A DNA stretch of 64,000 nt. Source: Alentia gelatinosa. Its lineage: Eukaryota; Annelida; Polychaeta; Phyllodocida; Polynoidae. The position numbers and the translations under genes were made by a program. Position 1 is the first letter of the stretch. The number at the start of each line of letters is the position of its first letter. Where the stretch lies: positions 65,286,722 to 65,350,721 of the forward strand of contig OX465584.1 in NCBI GenBank assembly GCA_950022655.1. Direction: 5' to 3'. Shown here in pieces: positions 53,905 through 64,000 of this stretch. A model generated the notes under the pieces. It made no database searches, had not been told where the DNA came from, and was given only the letters and a program-made list of their open reading frames with translations.

Positions 53905-54447
53905 TGTAACGGTAATTGTCGGACGAGTACAGGTAAGTATGGTTCAGTGCTCAGGTGCTTTATTCAGTAGCCTACGGATACAGTAACTCTAACGCAACAG
54001 GCCAACGGGGGCCTACTCTCAGGTAAGCCTCTAGTCTAAGGTCTGATCCAGTGGACGGTCGTGTCCAGTCTGTCCCTTCACAGCTGCTGCTCCTCTATTT
54101 ATACCCCTAATCGTGACGTCAGGGCCTCTGACGTCATCCCGCAGTCCACTTCACGATGGAACGGCTATCCAATAGCGGTCACTCTCTCTGGCCAGAGGAC
54201 CGGAGGACCGGAGGGCCCCTCTCCGACCAGAGGACCGGAGGGCCCCTTCGTAGTTCGACACCGGAGGGCCGGAAGGCCCCTCTCCGACCGGAGGACCGGA
54301 GGACCGGAGGACCGGAGGGCCTCTTGTAGTTCCCGTCGGAGGACCGGAGGACCCCTCTCCAACCGGAGGACCGGAGGGCCCCTCCACGTCTCAGGGCCTC
54401 CCGGGGGACAAGGAGTTACCGTACCCCTCTCTCCACTCTCCGTTACA
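53905..54447 (-). mobile_element. Solo LTR with 4-bp target duplication
   Basis: Plus-strand ends TGTAACGG and CCGTTACA are inverted (TG...CA). ATAC flanks both sides (53901-53904, 54448-54451). On the minus strand the order is GC-rich tandem repeats (U3), TATAAATAGAGGAGCAGC, then GAATAAAGCACCTGAGC (poly(A) signal, R/U5), and CCGTTACA end, which orients it. 543 bp; no internal retrotransposon sequence on either side, so it is a solo LTR, probably Gypsy-type by its ends and 4-bp duplication. Confidence 0.8.
54190..54385. repeat. GGACCGGAGGGCCCCTCTCC tandem repeats inside the LTR
   Basis: GC-rich units with GAGGACCGGAGG core, many copies; located in U3 of the solo LTR. Confidence 0.9.
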
Positions 54448-54649
54448 ATACTTTATACTATAATAAAGTCTGCTTTATTTTCCCATATATATGTATATAT
54501 ATATACATACTCAGACTCCTTCAATAAACCTTCAATTTCCAAATCCTTTTTTGCGTCATCATTATATAACCTCGCCTTTGTGTCTATTCTTGTATATCAA
54601 TTATTAATATACTATTTATTCATTGGCCAATAAATATCATATATAAATA

Positions 54650-54676
54650 CGTGTGTGTGTGTGTGTGTGTGTGTGC
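54650..54676. repeat. (GT)n microsatellite
   Basis: About 13 GT units. Confidence 0.95.
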
Positions 54677-54687
54677 ATGTAGACAGT

Positions 54688-54787
54688 TATCGATGGTTTT
54701 GTGGACAAGTGGCCGTAAACCACGAGAGATTGACGCGTAGTGATACACGAGCGTCATTATAGAGCCGCCTGTTCACAAAACCATATT
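54688..54787. repeat. Foldback element, family H, copy 3
   Basis: ATGGTTTTGTGGACAAGTGG ... CTGTTCACAAAACCATA, loop with GTAGTGATACACGAGCG. Confidence 0.7.
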
Positions 54788-54789
54788 TT

Positions 54790-55895
54790 GTTGTATTTCT
54801 TTTAATCCATACAGGAGTTGCTATGTCAAAGTGTATATCAATAGGGAAGGACATATCTTATTTGCTCTATAATAAAAACGGTACTGATTTTTCGTACACA
54901 ATGGCTTTGAGGCCGCACCCACTGAATTTGAATCCTTATCCAACGGTTATTGTATCTGACATGTCTTTTAAATTTTATTTTTATTTTCAAACAATGCGAT
55001 TCGCACCCTGGGGTCTTCCGTTATTGGATCCGGGTGAGGATAGAATTTTATACTTGTCAATTTCCGGTACATGAGTACATGTAGCGTGTTTTTAAACAAT
55101 GAGTAGTGGTTTACTGAGTCCCCGTCCATTTTCAATAGGGACTTTGCAAACCATGACTTATGAATTTATTCATTTTCCATGGTATACAAAGAGCTGTAGG
55201 TATAGTATAAAAAGCCGTGAACGGAATCACTACAGTTAGACTTAACACGTTTTGTTATTATCATATTCCTAAAATGACATGAAAAATGCCATTTTAATCA
55301 GTTATTAGGCGTTATAGCTCCTTCTCCGCGTGAGTAAATGATCCGCTCCCGACTGGCTGGCCGCACCATAGCCGCCTGTCCCCTGATGAACCACTGTTTT
55401 CCGATTTCTAACTGTAGAAACTGAATATAATTTGGCATGTAAATGTAGAAACATCTGAAATTTCCATTTCTGTCATAACTGCATTAACTGCAATAATTTT
55501 AGGATGTGGCCCAAGGTTATAATTATATAATGATGGAAACCAGCTAACATCGGATCCTGTTAACAGACTGAATTACGGGATACCTCAATATGGTGTTTAT
55601 GGAACTGTAGAGAAGAAAAAAAAATGTAATGACACCATTTCAATACAGTGCCGAGTAGTTGAGAAGAGGAATCCCATCAGACGAATTTTCAACCCTGGCA
55701 CTTTATTGGAACTTGTAAACATCTAACTTAGATACTGTTCGTACATGGTATACCAGAGGACACCAATCTATCTATGAAGAACAAAAACTTTACGACGACA
55801 TCACCATTCATTATGCACAAGCACTGAAGAGAACTATGAACTAAGGACTGAATAATTACATCGATAAAACTGAAATAATGAGCAATGTTATAATT
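54790..55895. other. Non-coding stretch
   Basis: An 83-codon plus frame at 54823 (non-repetitive, …SYLLYNKNGTDFSYTMALRP…) could not be assigned or supported by splice sites. The rest is AT-rich without recognised repeats. Confidence 0.3.
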
Positions 55896-56128
55896 ACAAG
55901 CTCGGTGGCCAAGTGGTAGGGGTGTTCGCCTCGAGCATGGGAGGTCTTGGGTTCAAACCCCGGTCGGGTCATACCAAAGACTTACACAAAAATGGTACCC
56001 ACTGCCCATTCGGTTTAACACCCGCTGTTAGAATGAGGAGTAGGGGCAAGGGCCCGAATGGAAGAACGGTTCAATAGCCGAATTCAGTGATTGTACATAC
56101 AATATTCCCTAATAAAAATTACTAAAAA
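55896..56128 (+). mobile_element. Full-length tRNA-derived SINE
   Basis: tRNA-like head: GCTCGGTGGCCAAGTGGTAG (A box TGGCCAAGTGG) and TTGGGTTCAAACCCCGGTCG (B box GGTTCAAACCC). Body continues GGGTCATACCAAAGACTTAC and ends in CCCTAATAAAAATTACTAAA, an A-rich tail. About 230 bp. Confidence 0.8.
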
Positions 56129-56339
56129 AAACCAACATCAAATCTTATATTTTGTGTACCGAGGAAGACTGAACGAGTCATGCCGCGTGCTGCCGAAGCT
56201 TTTTCAGAGTAATGAAGATCTAAAAAAAACCATCGAGATAGGATTACGGTAACATACCGCCCACATTTACGATAATATCTTGTATATTCTACTAAAATTG
56301 TTAACAATTTACTGTGTATTATATTATGTCACTGCGGGG

Positions 56340-56940
56340 AAACCACCATTTTATTCCTATATACGCCATCTCGGAAGTGTATGTACTGGCTGAATATTGA
56401 CTTGTTTTCATATATGTACGCCAAGGGTTTATATACGGATGCGTCTTGGCTGTATTTCACACCCGGCGTATATGAGAGGAAATATCCTCTCCCCCCGCTG
56501 CCTCCCGCCCGTTTGTGTTGGTAGAAGTATAGGTGTCCTCAGTAGGAGCCCCCCGTCCCCCCACCCGCCACCCCCGCCCCCCACCCGCTCCCAGTGAAGC
56601 CCTCTTCACTGGACGATTATATACGCCTACACGGGGAATAGTACGACCTTATATACGCAAAAGTCATTCTTATATACGCCGGGCGCATTCATGTAAAATG
56701 GATGTTTTCGTGCAGTGTGTGGCAAAGTTTTCCCGGAATCCTCACCACTCCTGCCGGCACATTGTGACCGGGAGATATTTATGTTCCGGACCTGGTGAGA
56801 CAGACGCGGCCTGGGCAGGACTCTTTCCAGCTCACCTATTTATCTTCCGCCTCGAAAATAGCGCCGCCAGAAAAAAAGAGGCAAAGTTCCCTGCCATATA
56901 TGTGTGTCGTTCATACAACCGCTATTCATAATGTATGGCT
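56340..56940. other. Stretch with recurrent TATATACGCC words
   Basis: TATATACGCC or close variants at 56358, 56411 (TATATGTACGCC), 56430, 56464 (reverse), 56618, 56650 and 56671; C-rich low-complexity patch at 56530-56600. The overlapping 132-codon frame is Pro-rich at first, then unassigned, and is not accepted as a gene. Confidence 0.5.
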
Positions 56941-57229
56941 GGGCGTCACCGTTTCCATATATTAAGGGACATTTTCTTGTATAATTTCCATTGGAGAGAG
57001 GCTTTGTTCTGGCAGTTTCATTGTGGGTGGAGGGTAAATGTATTTATAAATGTAGGGGTAGATCAAATCTCTTTTTTTTCATTATTTCATTGAACGCATA
57101 ATTTCTGTTTGCTATATCTTGAGCGACCAAACTTTGATTCATGCAGGTAATCCAAGAGGCTTTCGCTTATTTATGTGTGATAAGATATAAACAATATTTC
57201 TCACGTGAATATTTTGTTCTATGGTATGT

Positions 57230-57390
57230 GCCCCCGTGTTAAACATTCTTAGTAAAATGGTGGTGATTGCCTCCAGATATCTCCCCTGAGACAGTCGGCT
57301 AAACCAGGTTTTTGCAGAAGGACATTTGCAATATGCTGCAGTCTCATGGAGTCTTCTGCATTGCTGATCAGGGACCAATCTTACAAAAGC
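57230..57390. repeat. Duplicated segment, un-interrupted copy
   Basis: TTAAACATTCTTAGTAAAAT followed by GGTGGTGATTGCCTCCAGAT matches the flanks of the element at 57.87-58.48 kb joined together. Confidence 0.75.
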
Positions 57391-57873
57391 CAAACTATTC
57401 CAGTGCACTACGCGCTTGTCCAAGGTTATATTGTCATTTTGGTAATGAGTATTTCAACTGGCCATCATGATAAGGTTTGGCGTGTGAACAGAGCCGGTAA
57501 CACGAAGTAAGATGGCTGTAGTCGGAAGTAAGACATAGAGCAGATCGTCTGTATAAGGAAGGGAATGATCACACGAGTTGCTGACGTAGCAGCAGAGGGG
57601 TATACCTCTGCGGTGCCTGCTGAGAGCAGCAGTGAGTACGAAGTTAAGATCTAGTAGAGAACTAGAGAGAAAAGCCGCTCCTCACTGGAGGAAGAGCTTA
57701 TTCTAGGCACCGGAGGCTTCACTCTACATGGAGTGGAGTCAACTACAGAAGAAAGGTTGTTGCGTGGATACCCCTACTCTGTGAGTAACTTACAGACCGA
57801 TGTGTGAGGAATTTTCTCTCAATGGGAGAGAACACAAAGAGGATACATTGGACCCTTGTATTAAACATTCTTA

Positions 57874-58476
57874 ATGCCCATACACACTGTGCGATTTAGG
57901 AACATGATGTTCCTTTCTCGGCGACAAAAGAACAATTGTAAGCTCAGGCGAGGCCTATTAAATGTAACGGCCAGTGTGGCACTCCCCTACAGTAATTTGC
58001 CTAAGATTTGGAAATCCCACCCATGCAAATGTACCTTTGTCACTGACAAATTGCAGTCTAATGTTCCGAAATCGGTAGCGATAAATTAAGGAACGTGTTC
58101 CTTCCCGTTGTCGCCGGTTTAAGAAATACCCCCCGTGGTGCCTACCGACTTTGGCCCATAATTAGTCGCTAGGTGAGCAGAAATGCCCCTGCCACACACA
58201 GACTGAGGCCAGCTCAACGATTTAGCTCCCATATTCTAAGATTTATTGCTTGTTCCTTTTTTGGTGGCCTAAAATTTCCGAGAAAATAGGAAGTCAGTAG
58301 TTCAGTGTGAACAGAATTTGCTTAAGATAAATTCTCACTAATGACCACTAACCCCATCTATAAATCCTGCTGTGATGGTCGATGCCCAGCGCAAATTCGC
58401 CTGAGACTAGTTAAAATGTCCTTCCGATTTAGGGAGTTAATCGGTGGGAACGAAATCGTACAGTGTGTTTCCCACT
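57874..58476. mobile_element. Harbinger-like MITE with TTA duplication and empty-site paralogue
   Basis: Left ATGCCCATACACACTGTGCG, right (inverted) CGTACAGTGTGTTTCCCACT; TTA at 57871-57873 and 58477-58479. The segment at 57.23 kb shows the unoccupied target CATTCTTAGTAA. 603 bp, non-coding; the interior has blocks like family B (TTTGTCACTGACAAATTG). Confidence 0.85.
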
Positions 58477-58810
58477 TTAGTAACGATTTGACATGGTGGT
58501 GATTGCCTCCCGACATCTGCCCTGAAACAGTCAGCTACCCGGTTTTGCAGAGGGGCATATTTGTAGTTTTGTCAAGTCTCTTTGCAATATGCTGCATTCT
58601 CAGTGGCCTACACTACAACGTGTCCAGCTTTCCCTGTTCCTTTAGTTTCCTCTGCTGATTTTGTATAACGTGGTCAATAAGCATCCTTACTATATACCCA
58701 TGCCGTATATACTGTAAATACGCACCGTTTTGCTATATAACATGAAAATTCCGTACGGCAAAAAACGGAACACTTCCCCATACACGTTGATTAAAATACT
58801 AATTGTTAGG

Positions 58811-58825
58811 CTAAATTGAGTATAT
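58811..58825. repeat. 15-bp direct repeat, left
   Basis: CTAAATTGAGTATAT, identical to 60055-60069; probable target duplication of the enclosed PLE. Confidence 0.75.
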
Positions 58826-59392
58826 TTGAGTCAAAGGCTACAGACGCCCGAAAAACGTTGTCAAAGGCTACAGACGCCCGAAAAACGTGAAAGACCACGT
58901 AGTACGGGCGAAAACACACTACGACCAGATAGTGTAGCGGACAAAACGGTATCCAACCGCGACAACAAATGCAGAAAACTGAACTGCAAATATTGTTGGA
59001 TACTAAAAAGGGATAACACCTTCCAATCTAAAAGCACCGGAAGGCAACACCAGGCAAGACACAACATCACATGCAATAGCTCAAATGTGATATATTGTAT
59101 GTGTGGTATACAATATGTAGGCCAGACGAAACGCAAAATAAAAGAACAAATCTCAGAGCACCTGAGATCCATTCAGTCTCATTCACACATCAGTGATGTG
59201 CCGACACACTTCAACGAACCAGATCACAATGGCATTGAAGATGTGTCAGTTCGGATTTTGGACTTCTTCTACCGGCACCCAAACAGCAAGGGGGCAGGTA
59301 GATTAAGAGACAAAATCGAATACAATTGGATCCACCGGCTAGCAACCCAGGCTCCAAGCGGTCTAAACACAATGGACAGTAAATATGGATAG
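58826..59392 (+). pseudogene. PLE C-terminal GIY-YIG endonuclease
   Basis: Open for 188 codons to TAG. A Cys motif (KLNCKYCW) precedes TCNSSNVIYCMCGIQYVGQT, the GIY-YIG core (VIYC...QYVG) with the usual PLE-style C-x-C insertion, then KRKIKEQISEHLRSIQS (the region of the catalytic Arg), H and N further on (PTHFNEPDHN), and finally the closing IEYNWIHRLATQAPSGLN motif. In full elements this endonuclease nicks the target for retrotransposition; here RT is missing, so the copy is dead. The true start is upstream and lost; the first residue given is simply where the frame opens. Confidence 0.75.
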
Positions 59393-60054
59393 GACAAATC
59401 AAATGCCACATCAATTTTTTTGTCTGTAATGTCGGATCAAAGCGCCGGCCACGGAGAGCCAATGACGACGCTACAGGAAAAATTCGAACTCATAAATATA
59501 CCTCTGTCCTACCCATATGACCACTGAAGTGACCGATCAATAAAAGTTGCTGTTCAAATGATACGAAGTATCCAAGCCTTGGCAGAGGCCTGACGAGATT
59601 TTCAAAATCGAAACTACTGGGAACTGGACATTCTACGGAACCTCCAGACGCAAAAATGACACCGATAGGCTCAAACCTATCTGGTGCCATACTTATGAAA
59701 CTAGCCCCAGCCAAAGCTCTTCACAGAGCAAGGCTGAGCAGTTTCGGCAGACAGGGAACCAGACTTCTCAAACTCCCTACTAGGTGGCAGCACTGAAACC
59801 CCACAGGGTCCACTCCACCACAAATTGCACAAAACAGAAAAACATGCTGTCCACTGGACCGGATTGGCCACATCGATGACGGTGCGATCGATCTGGACCA
59901 ATGATTCGCATGCTCACATTCAGTAAACAAAACTGACCAATGGGATTTAAAGTTTCATCGACCAGCAACAACAGCGCACCCTCGCCGCACCGCGGGAGAG
60001 ACGCCGATCGGTCACTTCCTCAGTACTCGCCGCCAACACCTAATCGTTCAATAC
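58826..60054 (+). mobile_element. 5'-truncated Penelope-like element
   Basis: About 1.23 kb between two copies of CTAAATTGAGTATAT. The 5' end holds a 30-bp unit twice (GTCAAAGGCTACAGACGCCC + GAAAAACGT), then the GIY-YIG ORF end, then about 660 bp of 3' untranslated sequence. No RT domain remains. Confidence 0.7.
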
Positions 60055-60069
60055 CTAAATTGAGTATAT
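60055..60069. repeat. 15-bp direct repeat, right
   Basis: Identical to 58811-58825; followed by a (TA)n microsatellite (60070-60112). Confidence 0.75.
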
Positions 60070-60070
60070 A

Positions 60071-60112
<42 letters not shown>

Positions 60113-60116
<4 letters not shown>

Positions 60117-60258
60117 CGACCTACCATGCTTGTACAAGCCACAAAACTCGATAATAATTTACGGTTTGTACGTCTGTCTGTAAACGCCTCGTTCCGTATA
60201 AACCATAAATTGTCATCTCATTTTGTAGCTTGTACAGCATGGTCAGGACGTTCTATAT
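60113..60258. repeat. Foldback element, family I, copy 2
   Basis: AGAACGACCTACCATGCTTG ... CAGCATGGTCAGGACGTTCT inverted, with inner AATTTACGGTTTGTACG / CGTATAAACCATAAATT. Confidence 0.75.
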
Positions 60259-60264
60259 AATTAC

Positions 60265-60560
60265 GGTTACAGGAGAACTGGACCCGAAACGAACTGGACC
60301 CGTAGGTATCAGAAGAACTCGATCCCTTTTTGAGAAATCGATTGGAGAACTCGACCCGTTTCAGACACTTATGAATAAGACATTTTCATATAGAAGGAAG
60401 GGTCTGACTAATTAGCTTTCAGACAAATAAACCAGCTGATATAGAAAATAAGTCCAGTTATGTAGGTGTACGGTTAAGGTTAGTATAGGGTAAGGGATGG
60501 GGTTGGGGAGAGAGTTAGGGTTAAGGATAGGGTTAGGGATAGGCTTATGGAAAGGGTTTT
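60265..60560. mobile_element. Element P, partial copy
   Basis: Matches the left and middle parts of 30.49-30.94 kb (GAGAAATCGATTGGAGAACT, AATAAGTCCAGTTATGT) with the TTAGGGTTAAGGATAGGG stretch; right end missing. Confidence 0.7.
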
Positions 60561-60594
60561 CTGTTTGTTTTCTTCTCCAGAGAATGGGGTGGAA

Positions 60595-60772
60595 TCATTG
60601 AGATTATATAGGAATCTTTGGGTTGCATTGATGTGCGGCTTTAGTATGGTAGGCAGGCCAGTGGATTCTCAAGGCTCTAAGCCTAGTTCGTTAAGAATTC
60701 TTCTCCCATAGAGCGAAGTGAGAGTACAGAATACCACTTAGAGAGTGTGAGATCTTATGAGAGGTGTGCCCG
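60595..60772. mobile_element. Foldback MITE family J, partial copy
   Basis: Carries AAGGCTCTAAGCCTAGTTCG to GAGAGTGTGAGATCTTATGA, one arm only. Confidence 0.7.
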
Positions 60773-60914
60773 CCAACGCCTGCCTCCCACACCCTTGTCT
60801 CCAATTCCTGGGCCTGCTATAGGAAGCCTACATGGTGTAATGCATTTCATAATGGTATATTCTGATTGCCTATAATCAAGTCTATACTTAGCCCCAGACT
60901 TCCTCCTTATTGAC

Positions 60915-61753
60915 TTTAAGGGACAATATCGAACAATTTGACTTCCAAATTAAAACCCATGTCAATTTTATGATAATTTAATATGATGATCTCCATGTCT
61001 TGTGGAACACATATCTACCTTTAAAATTGGGGGTCACAGTGCTAGTTTTTGATATATAGATCAATATTATGATAATTTCATATTAGAATATATGTATTCT
61101 CATGTCATTTTTCTCAAACTTTCACAGATTATAGTACATATATAGTATTATTATATACCTGTGGTAGTATATCCTACACATACTGCCCGCTCCTACCCAT
61201 GTCGTATTTATACCCGTACGACACCTAGGTGACGTACGGGGTATGTATGTGGCGTACAGGGCATGTACGGCGGCAAAATCCAAATATTCCCCCAGTAGCA
61301 AAGTTAGAAATTCGATATTTTAAGGTATATAATAATAGAGAAACAGGCTGACTGTCTCCGTACGGATAAAATACTTGGTAAAATCGGCGATCAGATGAAC
61401 CTCTGCCTCCGTCATCGGTTCATCTGATCGCCGATTTCACCGCGTATTTTATCCGTACGGAGACAGTAAGCCTGTTTCTCTATATTACTTATTTAGGTTT
61501 TGAAAATCATAAGTCACCGTCCTAGTTTTTGAAAGCATTGAAGAAAACCATATTTTTCAGTACATTTCCTATGTAAATCAAGTTAATGTAAATTGGCCTA
61601 TCTTACCTATCATCAAGATTGGATAGACTGGACAAAATGTTAAATTTACTAATTAGAATTAGAAGGAATCCCCAAAAAACATTTTTGACTAACAATTGAC
61701 TTTATTCTAAAATTACCAGGTGGCACCGCTGTGAATTGTAGGATATGCCTTTA
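60915..61753 (+). mobile_element. Family K MITE interrupted by a family A foldback
   Basis: Collinear with 22773-23295 except for about 335 bp at 61155-61490. Its right end TATGCCTTTA abuts the next K element. Confidence 0.8.
61155..61490. mobile_element. Family A composite foldback nested in family K
   Basis: Left block TTATATACCTGTGGTAG..., reverse of 1310-1425; then an inverted repeat from AGAGAAACAGGCTGACTGTC to GACAGTAAGCCTGTTTCTCT with inner ATCGGCGATCAGATGAACC / GGTTCATCTGATCGCCGAT. Confidence 0.8.
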
Positions 61754-61954
61754 AAGGCATATCAGACATTGCACGGTGGCGTCACCTGGTGCTTTTGAAA
61801 TTTTGTGAATTATCAGTCAAAACTTGTTCCTTGGGAATCATTCTACGTCCCAATGAGTACATCTAATGTTGCGTCTAGTTCATCTTATTCTAGGTAAAAT
61901 GGGCCAATCTACATTTGACTAATTTATCAAGCCAAATTGTCCGATATGCCTTTA
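61751..61954 (-). mobile_element. Family K MITE, internally deleted copy
   Basis: 204 bp with both ends (TTAAAGGCATATCAGACATT ... TTGTCCGATATGCCTTTA) but only part of the interior; reverse orientation to its neighbour. Confidence 0.8.
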
Positions 61955-62207
61955 GTTATCTACTGGAAGTTCATAATCAAGGACTTAAGCAAGTCACTAC
62001 GGGATATGTCTCTCCTGCCAGACCTTGTGTACTACTTGAAGATTGTGTTATTTCATAACCTTGAAGCCAATTTATCATTTTTTTTATTTCCTTGTCTACT
62101 TATTTTTTAGTATAATATAGAACAAATCTACTTGGTTTGAGGCGCACCCAGACTGATACAGTGTGGGATTTAACCCGACCAACTCCGGTGGCCTGTTTAC
62201 TAATCCA

Positions 62208-63850
62208 GGGCCCTGTTTTTCAGTCACGACATAATCGGCCAACGATAGCCTAAGACATCTCTGCGATTGGAAGACTGTTTGGAAGACACAAAATGGCGGC
62301 TGTACTAAAGAGAGTATCGTAGTGCGCCACGTGAGATCGCCGTTAAATGGGTGGGATTTTTAAAACCTGCTAAATTGCCAAAATAAGCTTATTCAAGGTT
62401 CATGTTGTATAAACGTATCTCATCAATATAAAAATGAAATTATTTGGTGCATCTTTTGATAGTCTTTCTTTCCAACATAGGGTTTTGTAGAGCTCTGAGG
62501 AATTTTTCCTTCCGAAAATCAACAAAAACTGTGATTTTCTAGTGATTTTCACTTAGTTCAAAATCTAGGAGACACAATTTTGAGCCAATTGTATTTATTA
62601 ACATGTTTAAAGCATACGTCATGAGAAGTGTAGACAATATAATTTTGAAAATTGGTAAAAATATTAAAATGGTGAAAAATATCTAGGACCTTCAAATTTT
62701 CCAACATAGAGCCCCATAGAGCATGTTGTTCAACACCCCGACTTTCAGTGGACAATACTAATGAAATATATTGAGAGAAATCAAGTTTCCTTTATTGTAC
62801 AATGCTGACAAGAATCCTGGCTGTGATACCTGAAAGTTTCAACACAATCGGATTATCCATTCTGATATCAGAACATTATGATTCCATGATAATATTTTTC
62901 CAAAAAATGGTGTGTTGGACCACACATCTCTAAAGGATGTATAAAAGAAACAATAATCATAATGGAATAACAAATATTCCTGCTTATATTAAGTATCCCT
63001 ACCACTCATGAATACCAAGGTTGATTTTTTTCTAAATGAAAAAATATACTTTTTATGGTTCAAATCTGAAAACATGTTGTCCGACACCCTAGGGTGTCGG
63101 ACAACATGCTGTATTATAAGTTATGATTTTGGGGTTGTTTATTATCAGTAATTGAGTGGTTTGCTTTGTTAAATATAGCTTATTATCACTTCATTTAAAA
63201 TATAAATGATTATAGCCTCAAATATTATTTTTCTCATTGTTTTGAGCAATACTATTACCATGTTGTCCGACACCCCTCGTGTTGTCCGACACCCCTGTGT
63301 TGCCCAACACCCCAAATATGGTTCAGAGCTGTTCATTTAAATGTAATATATGATAAAGGTATTCTGGGTAAAATATAATGTGTGTCACCATGTAATATTA
63401 GTCTTTCTTAAGTTATAAGCATTTATAACATTTCTTGAAATTTCAAATATTTAGGGGATTGGACAAACTTATATATATAAGAGGCCAGTGTACCCTCCCA
63501 TCTCCCAAGAAATTCAAACGCCAATATCTTCGGATTGGAGATGGGGATCTTCTTCATATTTGGTACCATTATAAGTTATATGTATCCCTTAATTTCATTG
63601 CTTAATTCTAACGGGAGGTGAAGTTGCGCATTCTGTACGACATGTCCATAGATGTCTTAGGTCTAAGACACTTTGGAAGACATTTTGAACCAGGTGACCC
63701 TAAAGATGTCTTGTCTATAGTATACCTGGCTGCAGCCTAAGTGTCCTTGAGGGACAATCCTTGGCCGATCTCAAAGATGTCTTATCTATAGTACACTGAC
63801 AGCTGTAGGATGTCTTCCATATAGGATGTCGTGACTAAAAAACAGGGCCC
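62208..63850. mobile_element. 1.64-kb TIR element with GTTGTCCGACACC repeats
   Basis: Ends GGGCCCTGTTTTTCAGTCAC / (inverted) GTGACTAAAAAACAGGGCCC, about 29 bp with few mismatches. The inside is AT-rich with no long ORF; GTTGTCCGACACCC and variants recur at 62725, 63077, 63086 (reverse), 63262, 63280 and 63298. GATGTCTT words cluster near the right end. Could be a non-autonomous DNA transposon. Confidence 0.7.
63073..63108. repeat. 36-bp perfect palindrome
   Basis: CATGTTGTCCGACACCCT joined to its exact complement AGGGTGTCGGACAACATG, no spacer. Confidence 0.95.
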
Positions 63851-64000
63851 AGGATGTATCGTAGGGCTGGACGGCAAGATCTGACTCAAGATGGACGAAG
63901 TTTGGTACGATCAACGTCAAATATTGTTTCATAAATGAGATCGTTTCATAAAATCCCTCTTGGAAATTGTCGCAGATGCCTCTTCAGGATAAATCCCTTG

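Noticed and set aside
55896..55970. Possible functional tRNA gene
   Set aside because: tRNA-like head continues into a SINE body with A-rich tail; no proper 3' acceptor end.
60480..60550. Interstitial telomere (TTAGGG)n
   Set aside because: Units are irregular and the same stretch belongs to dispersed element P at 30.7 kb.

Overview
This is a repeat-dominated stretch of an animal nuclear genome. GT-AG introns, tRNA-derived SINEs, Penelope-like (PLE) and LINE-type retroelement remains, a solo LTR and large numbers of small inverted-repeat transposons (MITEs) all point to a metazoan, most likely a marine invertebrate. A lophotrochozoan fits the style of the LRR receptor gene and the repeat mix, but that is inference. 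Nothing bacterial, no CRISPR array and no rRNA or ordinary tRNA gene was seen. There is one assembly gap (200 N, 7516-7715).

Host genes: only one locus is convincing. At 7.7-9.5 kb (minus strand) three coding exons join in frame across canonical splice sites, with an untranslated exon upstream; the gene runs into the assembly gap and its product is not recognised. About 1 kb away and divergent lies a two-exon gene (10.7-12.5 kb, plus strand) for a small single-pass LRR membrane protein. The stretch between them (9.4-10.7 kb) probably holds both promoters. Almost every other open frame is a by-product of tandem repeats or degenerate transposon sequence.

Layout: 0-0.3 kb PLE fragment; 0.9-7.1 kb foldback elements, CT-rich arrays, Harbinger-like MITEs; 7.2-7.4 kb PLE end-like sequence; 7.5-12.5 kb the gene pair; 13-15.3 kb microsatellites and 'GGGCCCCGTTGCTCC' elements; 15.4-19.7 kb three minisatellites separated by MITEs; 20-25 kb SINE, LINE and nested MITEs; 25.2-31.9 kb double-hairpin elements and 32-, 43- and 75-bp arrays; 32-38.2 kb SINE, AT microsatellite and 119/30-bp arrays; 39.3-44.9 kb very long strand-asymmetric arrays; 45-52.9 kb MITEs, LINE 3' ends and a 34-bp array; 53.9-54.4 kb solo LTR; 55.9 kb SINE; 57.9-60 kb Harbinger-like element and a PLE copy bounded by a 15-bp direct repeat; 60.9-63.85 kb nested MITEs and a 1.6-kb TIR element.

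What stands out: several MITE insertions can be checked against an un-interrupted copy of the same sequence inside the window; four MITEs carry TTA target duplications and related ends (PIF/Harbinger hallmark); two distant satellites share the core ATGCCTNNAGGCATTCCCC; and one MITE superfamily is built as two consecutive hairpins rather than one.
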